From positions 1 to 33,153 of the forward strand of contig JBBBWG010002504.1 of assembly GCA_037176905.1 (NCBI GenBank): a stretch of 33,153 bases of DNA, given 5' to 3'. Below, piece by piece: positions 19,418 through 32,287 of the stretch; the stretch's first letter is position 1; each line of letters starts with the position of its first letter. The notes under the pieces were generated by a model that was given only the letters and a program-made list of their open reading frames with translations, made no database searches and was not told the origin of the DNA. This stretch comes from Azolla pinnata (taxonomy: Eukaryota > Streptophyta > Polypodiopsida > Salviniales > Salviniaceae). Both the position numbers and the translations under genes were made by a program.

Positions 19418-21779
19418 TTGTTCACGCTTGTGTGGAAATATTGTTTATACATATATTCTTTCAGATACATATACATATACTTGATCTTATTAATCTTGTA
19501 TATAGATATATATATAGACATTATCAGGCATAAATAATTTACCACATGAGTAGAATGTTCCTGAGAATTTTTGTATAGAATTTACAAATACAGCCTCACT
19601 TATCAAATGTAATAATGACACATCAGCCCGTTTTGGAAGGAGAAATGGTGAAAAGGGTCGATTGAGGATATGCTGCAGTATTGTTGAATATATATGAATG
19701 GATAGTTTGTGCGAAACAGCAATTCTTGACATAAATTCAAATTCTTATCTCATTTCTTGCAATAATCTACAAGCTTCTGTGTGAGAGTTCTGGATATATA
19801 AGTGAATGATAGTATTTGATGAGATATTTTGTTCTTGGTTAGCTATGAGATTCAGATCAGCCAAAACTGTATCTAGATGTTATTTGTGCTATGTTGTACA
19901 ATCTGTACTCATTTTATGATGAGGCATCCTGCTTTTTCCTGTCTCTGCTAGCGATTTCAATTGACAAGGAAACAATATTGCCAACATATAGAAACCCTAA
20001 CGGACTAATTTGTTACAGAACACCAAATCACTGGATTCAAGAATATACGAGGAAAGGAAGCGCAAAATCGATCTAAGACATTATCATCTGGATAACTTGA
20101 CAATGCGAGATTTTTAAGACTTGAACTTCACACTTTTCCAAATATTCTGACAGATTTTGTAAATCTCAGTATCAATATTCACACTTGAACATGGTGCAAC
20201 TGAAACACCCTATCTAGACAGCAATCTGAATGTATTAATATGCGCAACACTTTGTATTAATATGAGCTTGATACTTCACATTGAAAATCCATTATTTTGA
20301 ATGCAATTGAAGATGTCTTCAAATACATCATAGAGTAGAAATCATGTCAAGTATGATTTGAATGCTATTGAAGATGTCTTCCAATACATCAGAGTAGAAA
20401 GCTCAGAATATCAAGGACAACCAAACTTACTGCATTACTTTCCACATGCAAGAGATGCGTTGAGGCACGTGAGATAGAATCTGCATTACTTTCGACATGC
20501 AATCCAGATGTATGTACAACACTGTTGGGCGTAGAAATCTACAACTTCATAAGCATACTCAAGAAGAGTTGTGATTTATGTTCATTAATATGCTTTGGGA
20601 ATAAATATCTGTAAAGAGTTTCTGAGAGATTTTTTCCCACCTCTCGGCAGTTGTCTTTGATGCCCAATCTAAAAAGCAACGAAGTAACAAAACAAAAATG
20701 ACCCACAAACCTTCATAGATCAACATTTTGGAACATTGTTTTCAATACAACCAGCAGCACATTATTACCTGTCGTCTTTGATAAAAGAATTTCAAAATTC
20801 TATCTTTTTGTTCTCATTCCATATGCAAGCTGACAAGTTGCTTAGGTTATGAGCAAAGTAATACAATGATCAATGGTGTTTTCCACAAGATCATGATCTT
20901 TTTGACAGATTATCAAGATCAATGGTCCTACAAAGAATTGGTTCGATTAACTTCACCTTGAGAGAAACCATTGGCCCTTCAACAAAAGTAACTTCCAGGT
21001 CTGCAGCTGAACCAAGCCTGCACAATCCAAGTGAAAATGTCAGCACCAGTAAAAGCTCTAATCTTCTATTTTCCATGTGTGTACTTGGTACATGATGCAC
21101 AGCTCAATGCTGAAAGCAATACCCAACATATCACATTTACTGACATACATTCTCACAAGAAAGAAACAAAAAACACAACAAAATAATACCTGAGAATCGT
21201 GTACTCGCCACGAAACATAGCTCGGCACAAACTTTAGCGTGTACATTATCCAAGTTGCACAGATGCCCACTTTATACAAACGAAGTCTAAAAAATCACTG
21301 TGACATGACTTTGAACTTCACAAACGTACACAGCATATTTAGAATTCACATCACAAGCTCAACAAAAAAATGACACTTGAAACAAACGAAATCACATATA
21401 CCCTCACATGAAAACATAGATAGTTGCAAAACATGTCATATTGACTGACATACATCAACCAATGCACCTTCACTGGCTAACATTAAGTTTCTAATGCAAG
21501 AACATCATGCCCCACAAATAAACTGTGAGACTGGTTACAGGAAAAATTCTCGACGATTTTAACTTCAGAAGGACCTAAAGCCCCACACCTTCAAATCAGC
21601 TGCTGTAGGAATGAATATCTTTTACAGGAGTCGGCACTTGAAAAAGATCAGCAGCCACCAGAGTCCAGGATAGATGATCATAAGTTCACTTATGATCAGC
21701 AAGAAGTCCATGCGCGTGACGTCGAAAGCCAGACTCAATAAAAGTCTACAATCTGAGCTGTTTTGTGAGAATAGCACCA
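19418..21779. other. Intergenic between two convergent genes
   Basis: It holds the 3' ends of the CREG-like (+) and Bruno-like (-) genes. A local duplication of about 45 bp occurs at 20296-20341 and 20357-20400 (GAAGATGTCTTC core), and TGCATTACTTTC words repeat near 20431 and 20481. On the - strand 20914-21017 looks like an exon (acceptor GTGCAG, donor CAAG|GTGAAG) reading LGSAADLEVTFVEGPMVSLK. I cannot assign it to a family or link it to a gene. Confidence 0.5.
21675..21698 (-). other. Perfect 11-bp hairpin in the Bruno-like 3' region
   Basis: TGATCATAAGT and ACTTATGATCA are separated by two bases. It begins about 80 nt after the stop codon of the Bruno-like gene, so it is probably in its 3' untranslated region and could form a stem-loop in the RNA. 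Confidence 0.8.
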
Positions 21780-24700
21780 TTAATATGGTTTACTCTGTCT
21801 GCTATCCTTTTTCAGCTGCACCTTCAGTCTTTTCCCTCCCAGCTGTGCACCATTCATAGCTGCTATTGCAGATTGAGCCGCACTAGATGAATCATAGCTC
21901 ACAAAGCCTGGCATCAATCGAGAATTGAGACACATTCACCAGATCTTTCAGACAGATTCCTTCTAAGAAACAAAATTTCATAGAATACTTACCAAAACAT
22001 TTACTTAGACCAGTGTTTTTGTCAATAAAAACCTTCGAGCTGACAACCTTGCCAAATGGTTGGAAGGTCGTTGTTAGATCGTAATCACCAAAATCAGCAG
22101 GGAGATGGTAAATGAACAGATTAGCACCAGGAGGACCTAACACATGCAAATACTCGTACATTTTCAGAAATGTGGACCCAAGGTACAAAGCAAGAATTTA
22201 GCTAGCTTTACTGATTACCTTCAACCTGTGGAGACACTGAGGCCTTTGCAGGAGGTGGAATGCTCATAGATGATCCCATCCCAACATTAGGCAATCCTGT
22301 ACCTTGATATAGATTAGGGTTGCTGACTTGTGCTGGATAATTGGCCTGTTGTGCTGTGGAATATGGAATGCCAGAAAAGTTCCCATAACCATAAGTTGAT
22401 GGCTGAGATTGTCCATAATTTGATGGTTGAGGCTGCCCATAATTAGGTGGTTGAGTTTGTCCATAGCTAGGTGGCTGAGTTTGTCCATAACTTGGTGGCA
22501 TTAGAGGGTTAGATGAAGTCATGTCATAGTTTACAGCAGAAACAGGTCCAGTGGTTGCTGGTCCTAGCATAGACCCAGGCACAGCAGACTGACCCATCAA
22601 AGGAGGGGGAGTGTATGATGATAAACTATATGGATTTTGTGCCTGAGCAACAGAAATAAAGGCTATTTTAGAAGAACATTTAAAATTAATGAGTTCATTA
22701 TGTCCATTTCCTAAGCTATTAGTCTGTGGCTATTAATGGTTGGCACTAATATGAGTTCATTTAAAATTTATAGCCTGTGGCTAGTAATGGTTGGCAGCAT
22801 ACTATAAAATTTATTGGCAGCATACTTTTCACTTATACAATTCTTTGCATTCTACAGAAAAATAGACAAGATTACATCTTTGAAAGTTAGCTCACCTGAT
22901 ATCCATAACCGTTTACAGGAGCTGGGACAGGATATGATCCTGGCGCAAATCCATATGATGGAGCAGGCTGAGCTGGCAGTGTTGTAGAAATTTGAGGCTT
23001 TTGTTGCTTACGAGCTTGTTTCTCTTTTTCAGTATCAGCCCATTTCACCACCAATGCAGTAGATGACCCCTGAAAGATACATATAAAGATTGATGTACTT
23101 TTCCTTTTCGAGTGAACAGTTAAAGAAGATCAAAAGATGCACAGATGACTCTAAACATCAAATCCTCCAAGGATAACAACGTCCAAAATCCATATTATGC
23201 ACAATCACATGTAGCATTTTCTTGTTATCCTTGGAAAGTAAACTGCAAAACTAAGGAAGAAAGAAATTTGAAAGATATCACTATGTACCTCCATTTTATA
23301 GGTCTCATTCAAAGCTTTAATAGCAGCAACTGCCTGGTCTTTGTTTTCGTACTTAACAAATGCACACCCTGTCCATACATGTGCAATGTAGGTCAATAAT
23401 ATAATTAAAAATGATGCTAAAGCAAGATAACGGTTCTTGAGCATGATTCAACGCTGTCAGAAACACTTCACAGAAAAAATAAAGAGCTTACACAAGCATC
23501 ACTTACAACAGATTACTGAAAAACAGAAGTAGAATTAGATACCTTTGCTTGCTTGTGAGCCCTTGATCACAGTAAGCTCTTTGATAACCCCAAAAGGTGA
23601 GAATGCTGTTCTTAGATCATCTTCTGTCACACTCTTTGGAAGCATCCCCACAAATAGCTTATGCTCTGCAAGTCACAAAATTATTCACCAGGTACGAACG
23701 TTTTCAAGTTATATTGTGAACATGATTGCACACTTACCCAGTTTCTCAAGTTCACCTTCAGCATATTTCACTTGCAGAGGGGTTGAGAGCTAGAGAGTGC
23801 AAAAACATGATATCAATGAAGGCTTTCTTCCTTAAAAGGCCTACCCAATAGTGAAGTTTAAAAAATAGTCACGTACAGGAGGCAGTTTCCGCTTGTTATT
23901 GAATAGCTCAATGGCATTGTCCGCAACTTCTTTGCTTTGGTAGATGACAAAGCAGCATCCTAGCAAATTTAGATAATGAGATGACAAAATTTATGATGTG
24001 GACATCTAACTTATTTCATATCCTCACTAAACCAAACTCTCAGCTTAATTTTCAAAATTCAAAAATACGAATCATCACTTTCTTGTGTAAGAAGGTACAC
24101 CAACGACATATTCTCAAGAATTCAGAACTTCTTCATACAGTAAGGTTGACGCACCGCTCAACAAATTCATACAATTATAAATTTACTTGTCTTGGTAGAT
24201 GAAAAAGCAGTATCCTAGAACATTTAGGTGGTGAGACGATAGATTTCAAGCGTGTACATTCAGTCAAGGTGCTTCCAATTCATTCCCTACCCTCACAGAA
24301 GGAAATGGTCAGCTTAAGCTCAAGCTTCAAATATTAGAACTATCATTGTCTCCTGTCGTGAGAAGATATTGTACCAAAGATTTACTCTTGACATCTCGGA
24401 CTTCCGTAATAGAGTACGCTCAATACACTGAAATTTATGGCGGTTAAACCTAAAAAAGGTCAACAAAACCTGAACTTTACAAGTAGTTTCTTTGGTTGGA
24501 CAGATAGTGCGATAGTAGGACAATCGAACATGCACGTTCTTTACATAATTTGCTTTGTATTATTCCCTGTTTTCAAATAAAGCCAATTATACACCGTATT
24601 TCAAGCTTTAGAAACTAGAACCAACATGGTCTTGAGTATAAAATATATTATCCCATAGGTCTACTCACGAGAATTCAGAATTTTATCAACGGTGAAGTCA

Positions 24701-25083
24701 CAGTAAAATATATGATGACCTGGGTTTAACAAGCTGAAAGAAATCCTCAAACTCAGAATAGTGACAGACAAGTCCAGGAACAGCGATACTCAAGAAAGTG
24801 AACATGGTGGATTACGAGCAGAAAATCTCCAAGCATAAACCTCAGCCAGGTCGATCTTTGGAACAGGCAAGAACACTGAAACGGACATGAAATCGTTGAG
24901 ACCAAAAAAGGTCCATGCTTCGAAACGCTTACCTCTGGAAGCTTTGGTGGTTTTATCCTTGATGATGATGACCTCTTGCACGGGCCCCGCTTCTTTGAAC
25001 ATGGGGAGAAGCTCCTCCTCGGTCATGTGGCGAGGCACCTGGCCGACGAAAAGCTTCACAGCTTCAGGCGAAAAGTCCTCCAT
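21780..25083 (-). CDS. Bruno-like (CELF/BRN family) RNA-binding protein with three RRMs, nine exons
   Basis: Exons on the - strand are 25083-24933, 23959-23877, 23789-23738, 23665-23543, 23368-23289, 23069-22896, 22642-22219, 22136-21993 and 21907-21780. All junctions are GT-AG with matching phases and give 452 aa. RRM1 has KLFVGQV (10-16) and RGCCFVIY (50-57). RRM2 has LFVGML (99-104) and GCAFVKYE (137-144). RRM3 has NLFIYHLP and KCFGFVSYD near 408-416. The spacing, with two close N-terminal RRMs and a long linker before a C-terminal RRM, is that of Bruno/CELF proteins. In Arabidopsis BRN1 and BRN2 bind a flowering-gene 3' UTR and promote its decay. The linker (about 205-360) is rich in Pro, Gln, Tyr and Ser and holds SYGQ-type repeats. 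The protein likely acts in mRNA stability or splicing, but the target here is unknown. Confidence 0.95.
22389..22498 (-). repeat. 24-bp tandem repeats coding [12 protein letters not shown] octads
   Basis: Four octads ([32 protein letters not shown]) and a partial fifth (PSTYGYG) are encoded in exon 7 of the Bruno-like gene, in the linker between RRM2 and RRM3. The unit resembles the [S/G]Y[S/G]Q low-complexity motif of FUS-type proteins. Confidence 0.9.
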
Positions 25084-25268
25084 TTGCGGCGGGAAGAAGA
25101 GCAGCGACGGGCGATGGCAGGAGGCGGAGACGGAGACAGGGACCGGCACGGCGCGCCACACGCAAAAACTGACGGGGAAGGAATGACGAAAGCGAGGGAG
25201 GGAGGAGGAGCAGAAGAAACCCTAACCCTAATGCTCCGCGCTCTGCTCCTTCGTTGTTTTGGCCGGCA
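25084..25268 (-). promoter_or_regulatory. 5' leader/promoter of the Bruno-like gene with telo-box
   Basis: On the + strand AAACCCTAACCCTAA lies at 25217-25231, about 135 bp before the ATG of the - strand gene. Telo-box motifs near the start of plant genes are often linked to expression in dividing cells. No clear TATA box is seen, and the region ends where the tandem duplication begins. Confidence 0.55.
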
Positions 25269-26134
25269 AACGAACCCTAATAATTCCTGTTGTTCCTGTT
25301 TTTCTTGGATAATTTCAGAATCAGTCCAAGTTTCACTAAATTCACAAACCTACCCTCCAATTCCATCCATTCCAGACCATCTCTCTGATCCACTTTCAAG
25401 CTTCTGATTGTATGACATAATGCAAAAAATGCCCTTTTGCATGTAGAGAAAAAAACAGTCAGGAGTCTGTTTTACGGTCCATTTTGAAGCCGATTGATGC
25501 ATATAGTCTATTTCTCTATTTTACAGTCTGATGAACTTGAATAGACTATATCCATAGATGTTATGAAGGGGTAACAGTCTAATTAGTTAGTATATAACCA
25601 CATCTGAACTTTATGTCAATCGATGAACATATTGCCTACTGATTTATTCTTTTTCTCTCTCTAGTAGTTGTTAAGGTTTTTTTATCAATCTTCATTTGTT
25701 TCTTCTACCATTAAGTGATTTGGTGACTTGTTTTTCTCGCATTCTATGATCTTGAACGAACCCTAATAATTCCTGTTGTTCCTGTTTTTCTTGGATAATT
25801 TCAGAATCAGCACAAATTTCACTAAATTCACAAACCTACCCTCCCATTACATCCATTCAAGACCATCTCTCTGATCCACTTTCAAGCTTCTGGTTGTATG
25901 ACAGAATGCAAAAAATGCCCTTTTGCATCTAGAGAAAAAAAAACACTCAAGAGTCTGTTTGTTTTATAGTCTATTTTGAAGCTAATTGATGCATATAGTC
26001 TATTTGTCTATTTTATTGTCTGATGAACTTGAATAGACTATATCCATAGATGTTATGAAGGGGTAATAGTCTAATTAGTTAGTATATAACCACATCCTAA
26101 CTTTATGTCAATCGGTGAACATATTGCCTACTGA

Positions 26135-26217
<83 letters not shown>

Positions 26218-26313
26218 GTAGTTGTTAAGGTTTTTTGATCGATCTTCATCTGTTTCTTAGACTACCATTAAGTGATTTGGTGACCTGTTTTTCTCACATT
26301 CTGTGATCTTGAT
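25269..26313 (+). repeat. Recent tandem duplication, 486-bp unit and a longer second copy
   Basis: Copy 1 is 25269-25754 and copy 2 is 25755 to about 26313, both starting AACGAACCCTAATAATTCC. They are almost identical, with scattered single-base changes. The main difference is the CT tract: four units in copy 1 (25655-25662) and about thirty-eight in copy 2 (26141-26216). Copy 1 starts in the upstream region of the Bruno-like gene. No protein is encoded. Confidence 0.95.
26141..26216 (+). repeat. CT dinucleotide microsatellite
   Basis: About 38 uninterrupted CT units lie inside the second copy of the tandem duplication. Plant GA/CT repeats can bind BBR/BPC factors, but here the tract lies about 1 kb from the nearest start codon. 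Confidence 0.95.
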
Positions 26314-29300
26314 TCCTCCTAATTAAAGAGGAAAAGTTTAATCATTAAAGGGTTGAGCTAGTCAAACATGGGGAGTCATTTAGCATATGACCCCACTAAT
26401 ACTCATATTTTTCGAAGAGTCAAGCCTCATTGTTACAAAGCCCATGTTACGAATTGTATGTAAAGAATGGGTTATGATCTTTCTCTTGAGATTATATTGT
26501 TGATTGAAACGCTAGTCATATTTGATTTAATTCATTGATCCCAACTAAACTAATAACTAATTGTAAATTGAGTGCGCAATGGGTTTAGTGGCCCTAAATT
26601 TAATCCGTTCTATATCACTCTATTTGCTAGCGCATAGATCCTGTGAATTTCCAAAATGCGGCAAACATGTTTGTTATCAACATGACTTCCATGCCAAAAA
26701 GGGATTGTTCTCTCCACAATGTGTGCATTAATTCAGATTTGTGCAATTATTCAAATGGCTAGTTCAAGTTGACGGATGTTACAAGTAATGGATCTTAATT
26801 GTATGGTTAATATTCATGCATACCAATAATTTATCTTGTTTATGATCATCTTTGGAGATACAAGAGGGGCCCATATTAAGAAAAGTCAAGGTGGTTCTCC
26901 ATCCTCCAGGTGATGCTATGATCACAATCAGGTTCTTAAATATCAAAAGTGTGCATTGGACATTCCAAAATGCAGTTCTTAGAAAACAAAACACATATAA
27001 AAGTAGATACAGTAGCAAGAGGGCAATCCCATATTTACAATTTATTTGAATTTGAAGACAATATGATGCAACTTGATAATATTTAGATTAGGCTAAAATT
27101 AAAGCTATGTTTATCTAGAAGGCAATACATATTGATGATAATTGAGGACATAATAATCAGGTAATAAACTTGTATGTGATGAACACATTCATGTGGCATG
27201 CATTTGTCGTTAGGAGTTTCCCATGAATCTTAAGATGTCGGTTATAACAATGATTTCTCATCAATTAATATTGATGTCCAATATTGAGATCGAATTAGGG
27301 ACGATACCAATTAACATTGATATATTTTGTGGTTGCTACAGCACATTCGTATTATTGAAGAAACCAAACCAATTATGACTTGCTCACATTCCTAACAAGA
27401 ATAGAATAATGCTCAATACAATTGACAAAACTATTATAAAATATTATACATTCTCACATGTTTAATAGCTTTTTCCTTGAGATTCTATTCATCATTACTT
27501 CTTCATGGAAATTGTATTGGTCATTTCAAGTTCCATTGTTGACAAATCTCGACAAACATCAACATCTATATGGTCCTCCATTCTTGAGCAATACTAAAAC
27601 ATTAGGTTCTTACATGAATCAACACATCATTAAAAGCATGTTTAATTAGAAGTCCCCATTCAATATATGGAAAAAGCACAATTGGAAATATAAACATACA
27701 TAATTAAACATATTTAATGAAAACCTTATGTTCAATGCATATTATAAATGAAATATTTTGACAACAGCATTACACATGTGTAATGAGAGTCATGTATGAA
27801 ATTTATGTCCAACCAAGGGTGCTTTTGTTGGGCAGACATGCCCTTTATTTTCCAAAAGATCTAGCTCAAAGGTTTACTTACAAAGGAAAATGGTCTTAAG
27901 CTTATTAGCTTGAAATGACAATTTGGTCGATAACATATCTCAAACATAAGATATCATCCTTGTTGGATTATGCTAGCACTTAAAAGTTTACAAGAGTCAT
28001 ACAACTCAACTTACGAGAGATTTATTAAAATGAGGAAACAAATCTATATTATCTGAATTGTTCACCATTAAACAAGGAAATATAGAATTAGATGCTATAT
28101 ATGATTACTCCTATTAAATGTTAACAATGTCATCTAATAATCAATTGGATTTTCCATGCATAGCACCATGTGTGATCCATGAGAAAACTAACTAAATTAG
28201 TTCTATTTTGTCTCATCTATGCACATTCACTAAACATTTTATGTCTCACTAACTGCTCCTTTTCAAACCTCATCATTGTATCCCCAAGTGTAATAAACTT
28301 ATCGATGAACCAATGCATGATGCTATTATATATACAAATAATTTGTAACTATAATTCATTAGTAACTAGAGTAGAATCAAACATCATGTTTTATAATTAG
28401 TATTCTCCTATAGATTTGTTAGGTTATATATACTTAAATATGGTATCATCCAGTTTTTATTTGAGTTAATTTAATATCATTAATGTATCAATAAACACAA
28501 TCCAAATTATACATTTTGACTTCCACAAATCATCACTTAAAACGAATTAGATAGCATCATAAGAATACAGAAAAAATGCCAAATTACAATCGAAATTCAA
28601 ATCTACCACGGCTGATCATAGCATTATTAATTAGAAAACAAGTCAAAAAGTAAATCCCCTTTATTAGATCATTTCTCAACTTATAATTCCAAGTAAGTCA
28701 TGGTCATGCAATAAACAATGTGATAATTAGAGCAATTATACTAAACAAAATTCAAAGATTGTTGTATGATGGGGGTGACAGGTCGTTGTCCATCTTCTTG
28801 CTTGACGTGGTACTATGGGGAGACTGATCCACTGAGGAGTTCGAAAGAATACATAATCCGAGTAGTTTCAGTCCCTACCTAATTTATACGACTTGAGGGC
28901 TTCTAAGGGATGTACTAGCCAGCACCCACTATAGTGCTACAACATCCTATAGGCTTGGTTCCGCCCATACACAATATTAATGGAGAGAGGACGTACAATG
29001 CCCTTGGATACTTGTAAGTAAATTAATAAAACAAAATTGTATGAAGGAATTTGGGGTGCCTTTACAAGGTTGATACTACTATGTATTAGTTGATCACCTT
29101 CGTCGTAATTTAGCCAGCTAATGTTACTCTGATATGTTAATCAAGAGATAAATATTTAAGATAAATGCTCATATAGAATCATAGATCGTAAATTACTAGC
29201 ACATGTTGGAACTATCTATGTTCTACAGTTTTAGACCAAGTTGCCTGGTATTGTAATTTTAAATTCATTTTTTCATAACTTGTTAGCTAAATTTGGTTTT

Positions 29301-31910
29301 TGACACAATGGTCAATTCCCCCTTCGCAATATAATTAAGTAACTTGAGTGTTAATTAATCATGATACTCAAAATATTGATTACCTTAGTCTAAAATTATT
29401 TATCTAATGGCGATCATATCTCTTTTGATGTTGAGGATGAGGACCACTAGCGTTTAGAACTTACCCAAGTACAAAAGGAAATAAAAGAAGGAGATTGAGG
29501 TTAGATGGCTAGGGCCCAACAAATTTGGCTGACCACTCCCCTGTGATAGTCAGAGATAGACTCATATGAACACGTGTTATACCTTGGTAATTGCGATCTA
29601 GACTCGCGAGTCGAAAGATGATGAACAAGTGACATATTGTCACACTAATAGAGTTTTGACCTCTGTTTGCTCAAAGACCATTAATTTTGATTGCTTTGGA
29701 TCTTTACTGGTTTTGTTTGGTATATAATATTCTTATTTTATTGGCTTAGAGGTCTACTTCACCCATTGCTTTGACTCACTATACACCTAGGTATATTCGA
29801 TCAATTTCTAAGGAAACTATTTTGGGGCCTCCTATCATGAGCAAGCTGAACATAGAAGGATATCGACGAAATCGTTTGCGACAATATTGATTATCCAACA
29901 TGCACAGCATAATCAGCTACTTATAGGAACATAGAGATTCTAATGAGTAATTGTAGTTCTTCCGAGTCATTGAAGCATTATGATCTATGGGTTAATATAT
30001 AGCTAGTGTGAGGATGGATTGGAAGAGAACTTCAAGAATTGTTTTTGCAGTATTCTTAATTCACCAAACTGTTGCTCAGTGTTATGACGTAGTCTTACAA
30101 TGATGACATGAGTGATGACTTTTCTTTTGAAATGAGTCACGTGTATAGGATTTGACAACAATGTTATGACCCCAAGCACCATCTGGTGTTGTCCATAATT
30201 TAGAGGATTAATGGAGGCGATGCCTGAGAGATTTAGGTAGAATGATATTATAACAATTATTATATGAAACCCTACTCGCAGACCGGCAACCATATGCAGA
30301 TATAAGTCATTAATAATTTGCAACAATGAATATATTCCATCTATTATTTAGTGGAGCAAGATTAGAGGTAGCACTAACCATTAAACCCTAATTAGCTTAT
30401 ATAGGCCACTATGTCACGATTCTATAATTTGCTTGAACTTATTATAATAATTGCCTCGACTTTCTCCAGCTACTCTGCATGATCGTTCATTGCATATTCG
30501 ACATACAATGTTTTTTGAGGTTTGACATGAGCTCAAAATACCAGACCATTCCAAAGTGTTTACAGTGTAGCACAAGTCATTATAGGACTATTCATCCAGA
30601 CAAAACACATGAGCCATGATTTCTTAAGGTTTATGGCCTGTCGTTGATTGCGAGAGAGCAATTATATGAACGAGCCAATATTCCATCAACACATGGCGAG
30701 GAAAGACGAAACCCGAATATTATTCACATGTCTTGGAAGAATACAAATTATAATTGGATGTTGGGATCCTTAATCTTGCAAGCACAACACGAACTAATCA
30801 TTGCATTATATTAATTATATATTGGGCATATTCCAAAGGAATAAATGGAATAGTATCCATGGATTATAATATGCTTGCCATTGATCAATATCATATGCCA
30901 CCAATAGCATTATAATGCACATATATAATAATATATTTAGAGATTCTACATCTAGTGTTGTATAGATTATGATTCTTTCTTGTTTGAATATGGTTTCGGC
31001 AGCAATAATATTGTATAAATATATATATACATGCGATGATCAGCAGCATCATGCAAGGAAATATGGATCGATTCGGCATCTGGTATAATTGACAGTCAGG
31101 ATCCACCCATCATATAATTATTGGGCCGGCCGACCTAATTTTCAAAGGTGATTATATGTGTATAATAATGTACGATGATGATTGATTGATGATCGATGGA
31201 AATACGGCCTGATCTAGTGTCAATATCACGTTCCAGCGCAAAATATACACGTTCATTAGGAGCGGTGCAGCACGGAAGCTGATTGCTTGTCAATATTGCC
31301 AAAGAGCGCCTAATTATTCGTCTGCAGGAAGAAATTATACGCATAAGCTAACCAGATCAATAGAAGGTAGTACTATTGCGTGCTGATCATCTTTGCAAAC
31401 AGTACTGTGACTAGATTGTTCATAAAATACGCAGATCATCTGCATGATCAACGTCCAGCATAATATTATTCCTGCATAATATAATTGTGGTATCGTATTG
31501 TAGTAAGCAATCGATCATCTGGTAGGACATATTTTGATCAGCTACGTCGATGTTGATCCGCTACGGCTGCTGAGCAGAGCAGAATTTAGCTCCGGATCCG
31601 GCCTATCTCCTGCGCCATTGGCGACCATCATTCATAACTCAATCGCAACGAGATTCAGGCGCTGGTGAAGTTTGCAGGAAAATATTATCGTACGAGATCA
31701 TGTTCATATAGATCAATAGAGCCGATGAATGATCGGTGATATAGAACAAATCGGCAAACCATCGATCGGTGGTCCTCGGCCAGCAAAATCATATAAAAAA
31801 CGTAGTCGCTTTGCGTAACCGATGGGCAGAATATATATATATATATAAATATATAAATACAAGCTGATGCAGCAGAATGTGGCCCGGACGGATCTGTCGT
31901 TTGCAGGAAA
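26314..31910. other. AT-rich gene-poor block, no gene supported
   Basis: Only short frames on both strands, without family motifs, signal peptides or splice-linked exons that I could defend. The longest is 107 codons on the - strand at 30003-30326. The 28770-29000 and 29450-29650 stretches are less AT-rich than the rest and could be transposon remains, but I recognise no domain, terminal repeat or target duplication. Confidence 0.5.
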
Positions 31911-31917
31911 TCACTCA

Positions 31918-32102
31918 CATGACGTGCATGATTTCTCTGACTAGCAAAAATTCTCTTGATGACATTAAAGCATTAACAGAAACACGTGGAGGGCACAGAA
32001 GTGGCTTGACTTTTCGTCGGATCGGGTGCAGGAACGAAGTCGTGTACGACGTTCGGATCGATGGCGCATTTCATTCAGGCAGCTCATGAGGATCTATATA
32101 AA
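31918..32102 (+). promoter_or_regulatory. PR-1 promoter: TGACG, G-box, W-box and TATA box
   Basis: Upstream of the PR-1 gene are TGACG at 31920-31924 (TGA-factor, as-1 type), CACGTG at 31983-31988 (G-box), TTGACT at 32006-32011 (WRKY W-box) and TATATAAA at 32095-32102. The TATA box is about 186 bp before the ATG, so a leader of about 150 nt is expected. These motif types are known in salicylate-responsive PR-1 promoters. Short motifs also occur by chance. Confidence 0.55.
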
Positions 32103-32287
32103 CCAGCTCATGCACCGCGCCAATCCTGCACATCCAGTTATCCCATCTCGCGCTAGCAGTTGTAGAGACTAGGCGAGAATCCACATTACATACATTTACA
32201 TACTTTGGCTAGCTAATTAGCTTATCAGATCGATCGTGTATCGATCCGCAACATTAATCCCGCAATATTAATATATAATTTCATACG

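Noticed and set aside
30003..30326. 107-codon antisense frame in the AT-rich block
   Set aside because: No motif, no splice context and AT-driven composition; similar frames are expected by chance.
26314..31910. tRNA, CRISPR-like or organelle-derived sequence in the gene-poor block
   Set aside because: I looked for regularly spaced repeats, tRNA-like arms and known organelle genes by eye and saw none.
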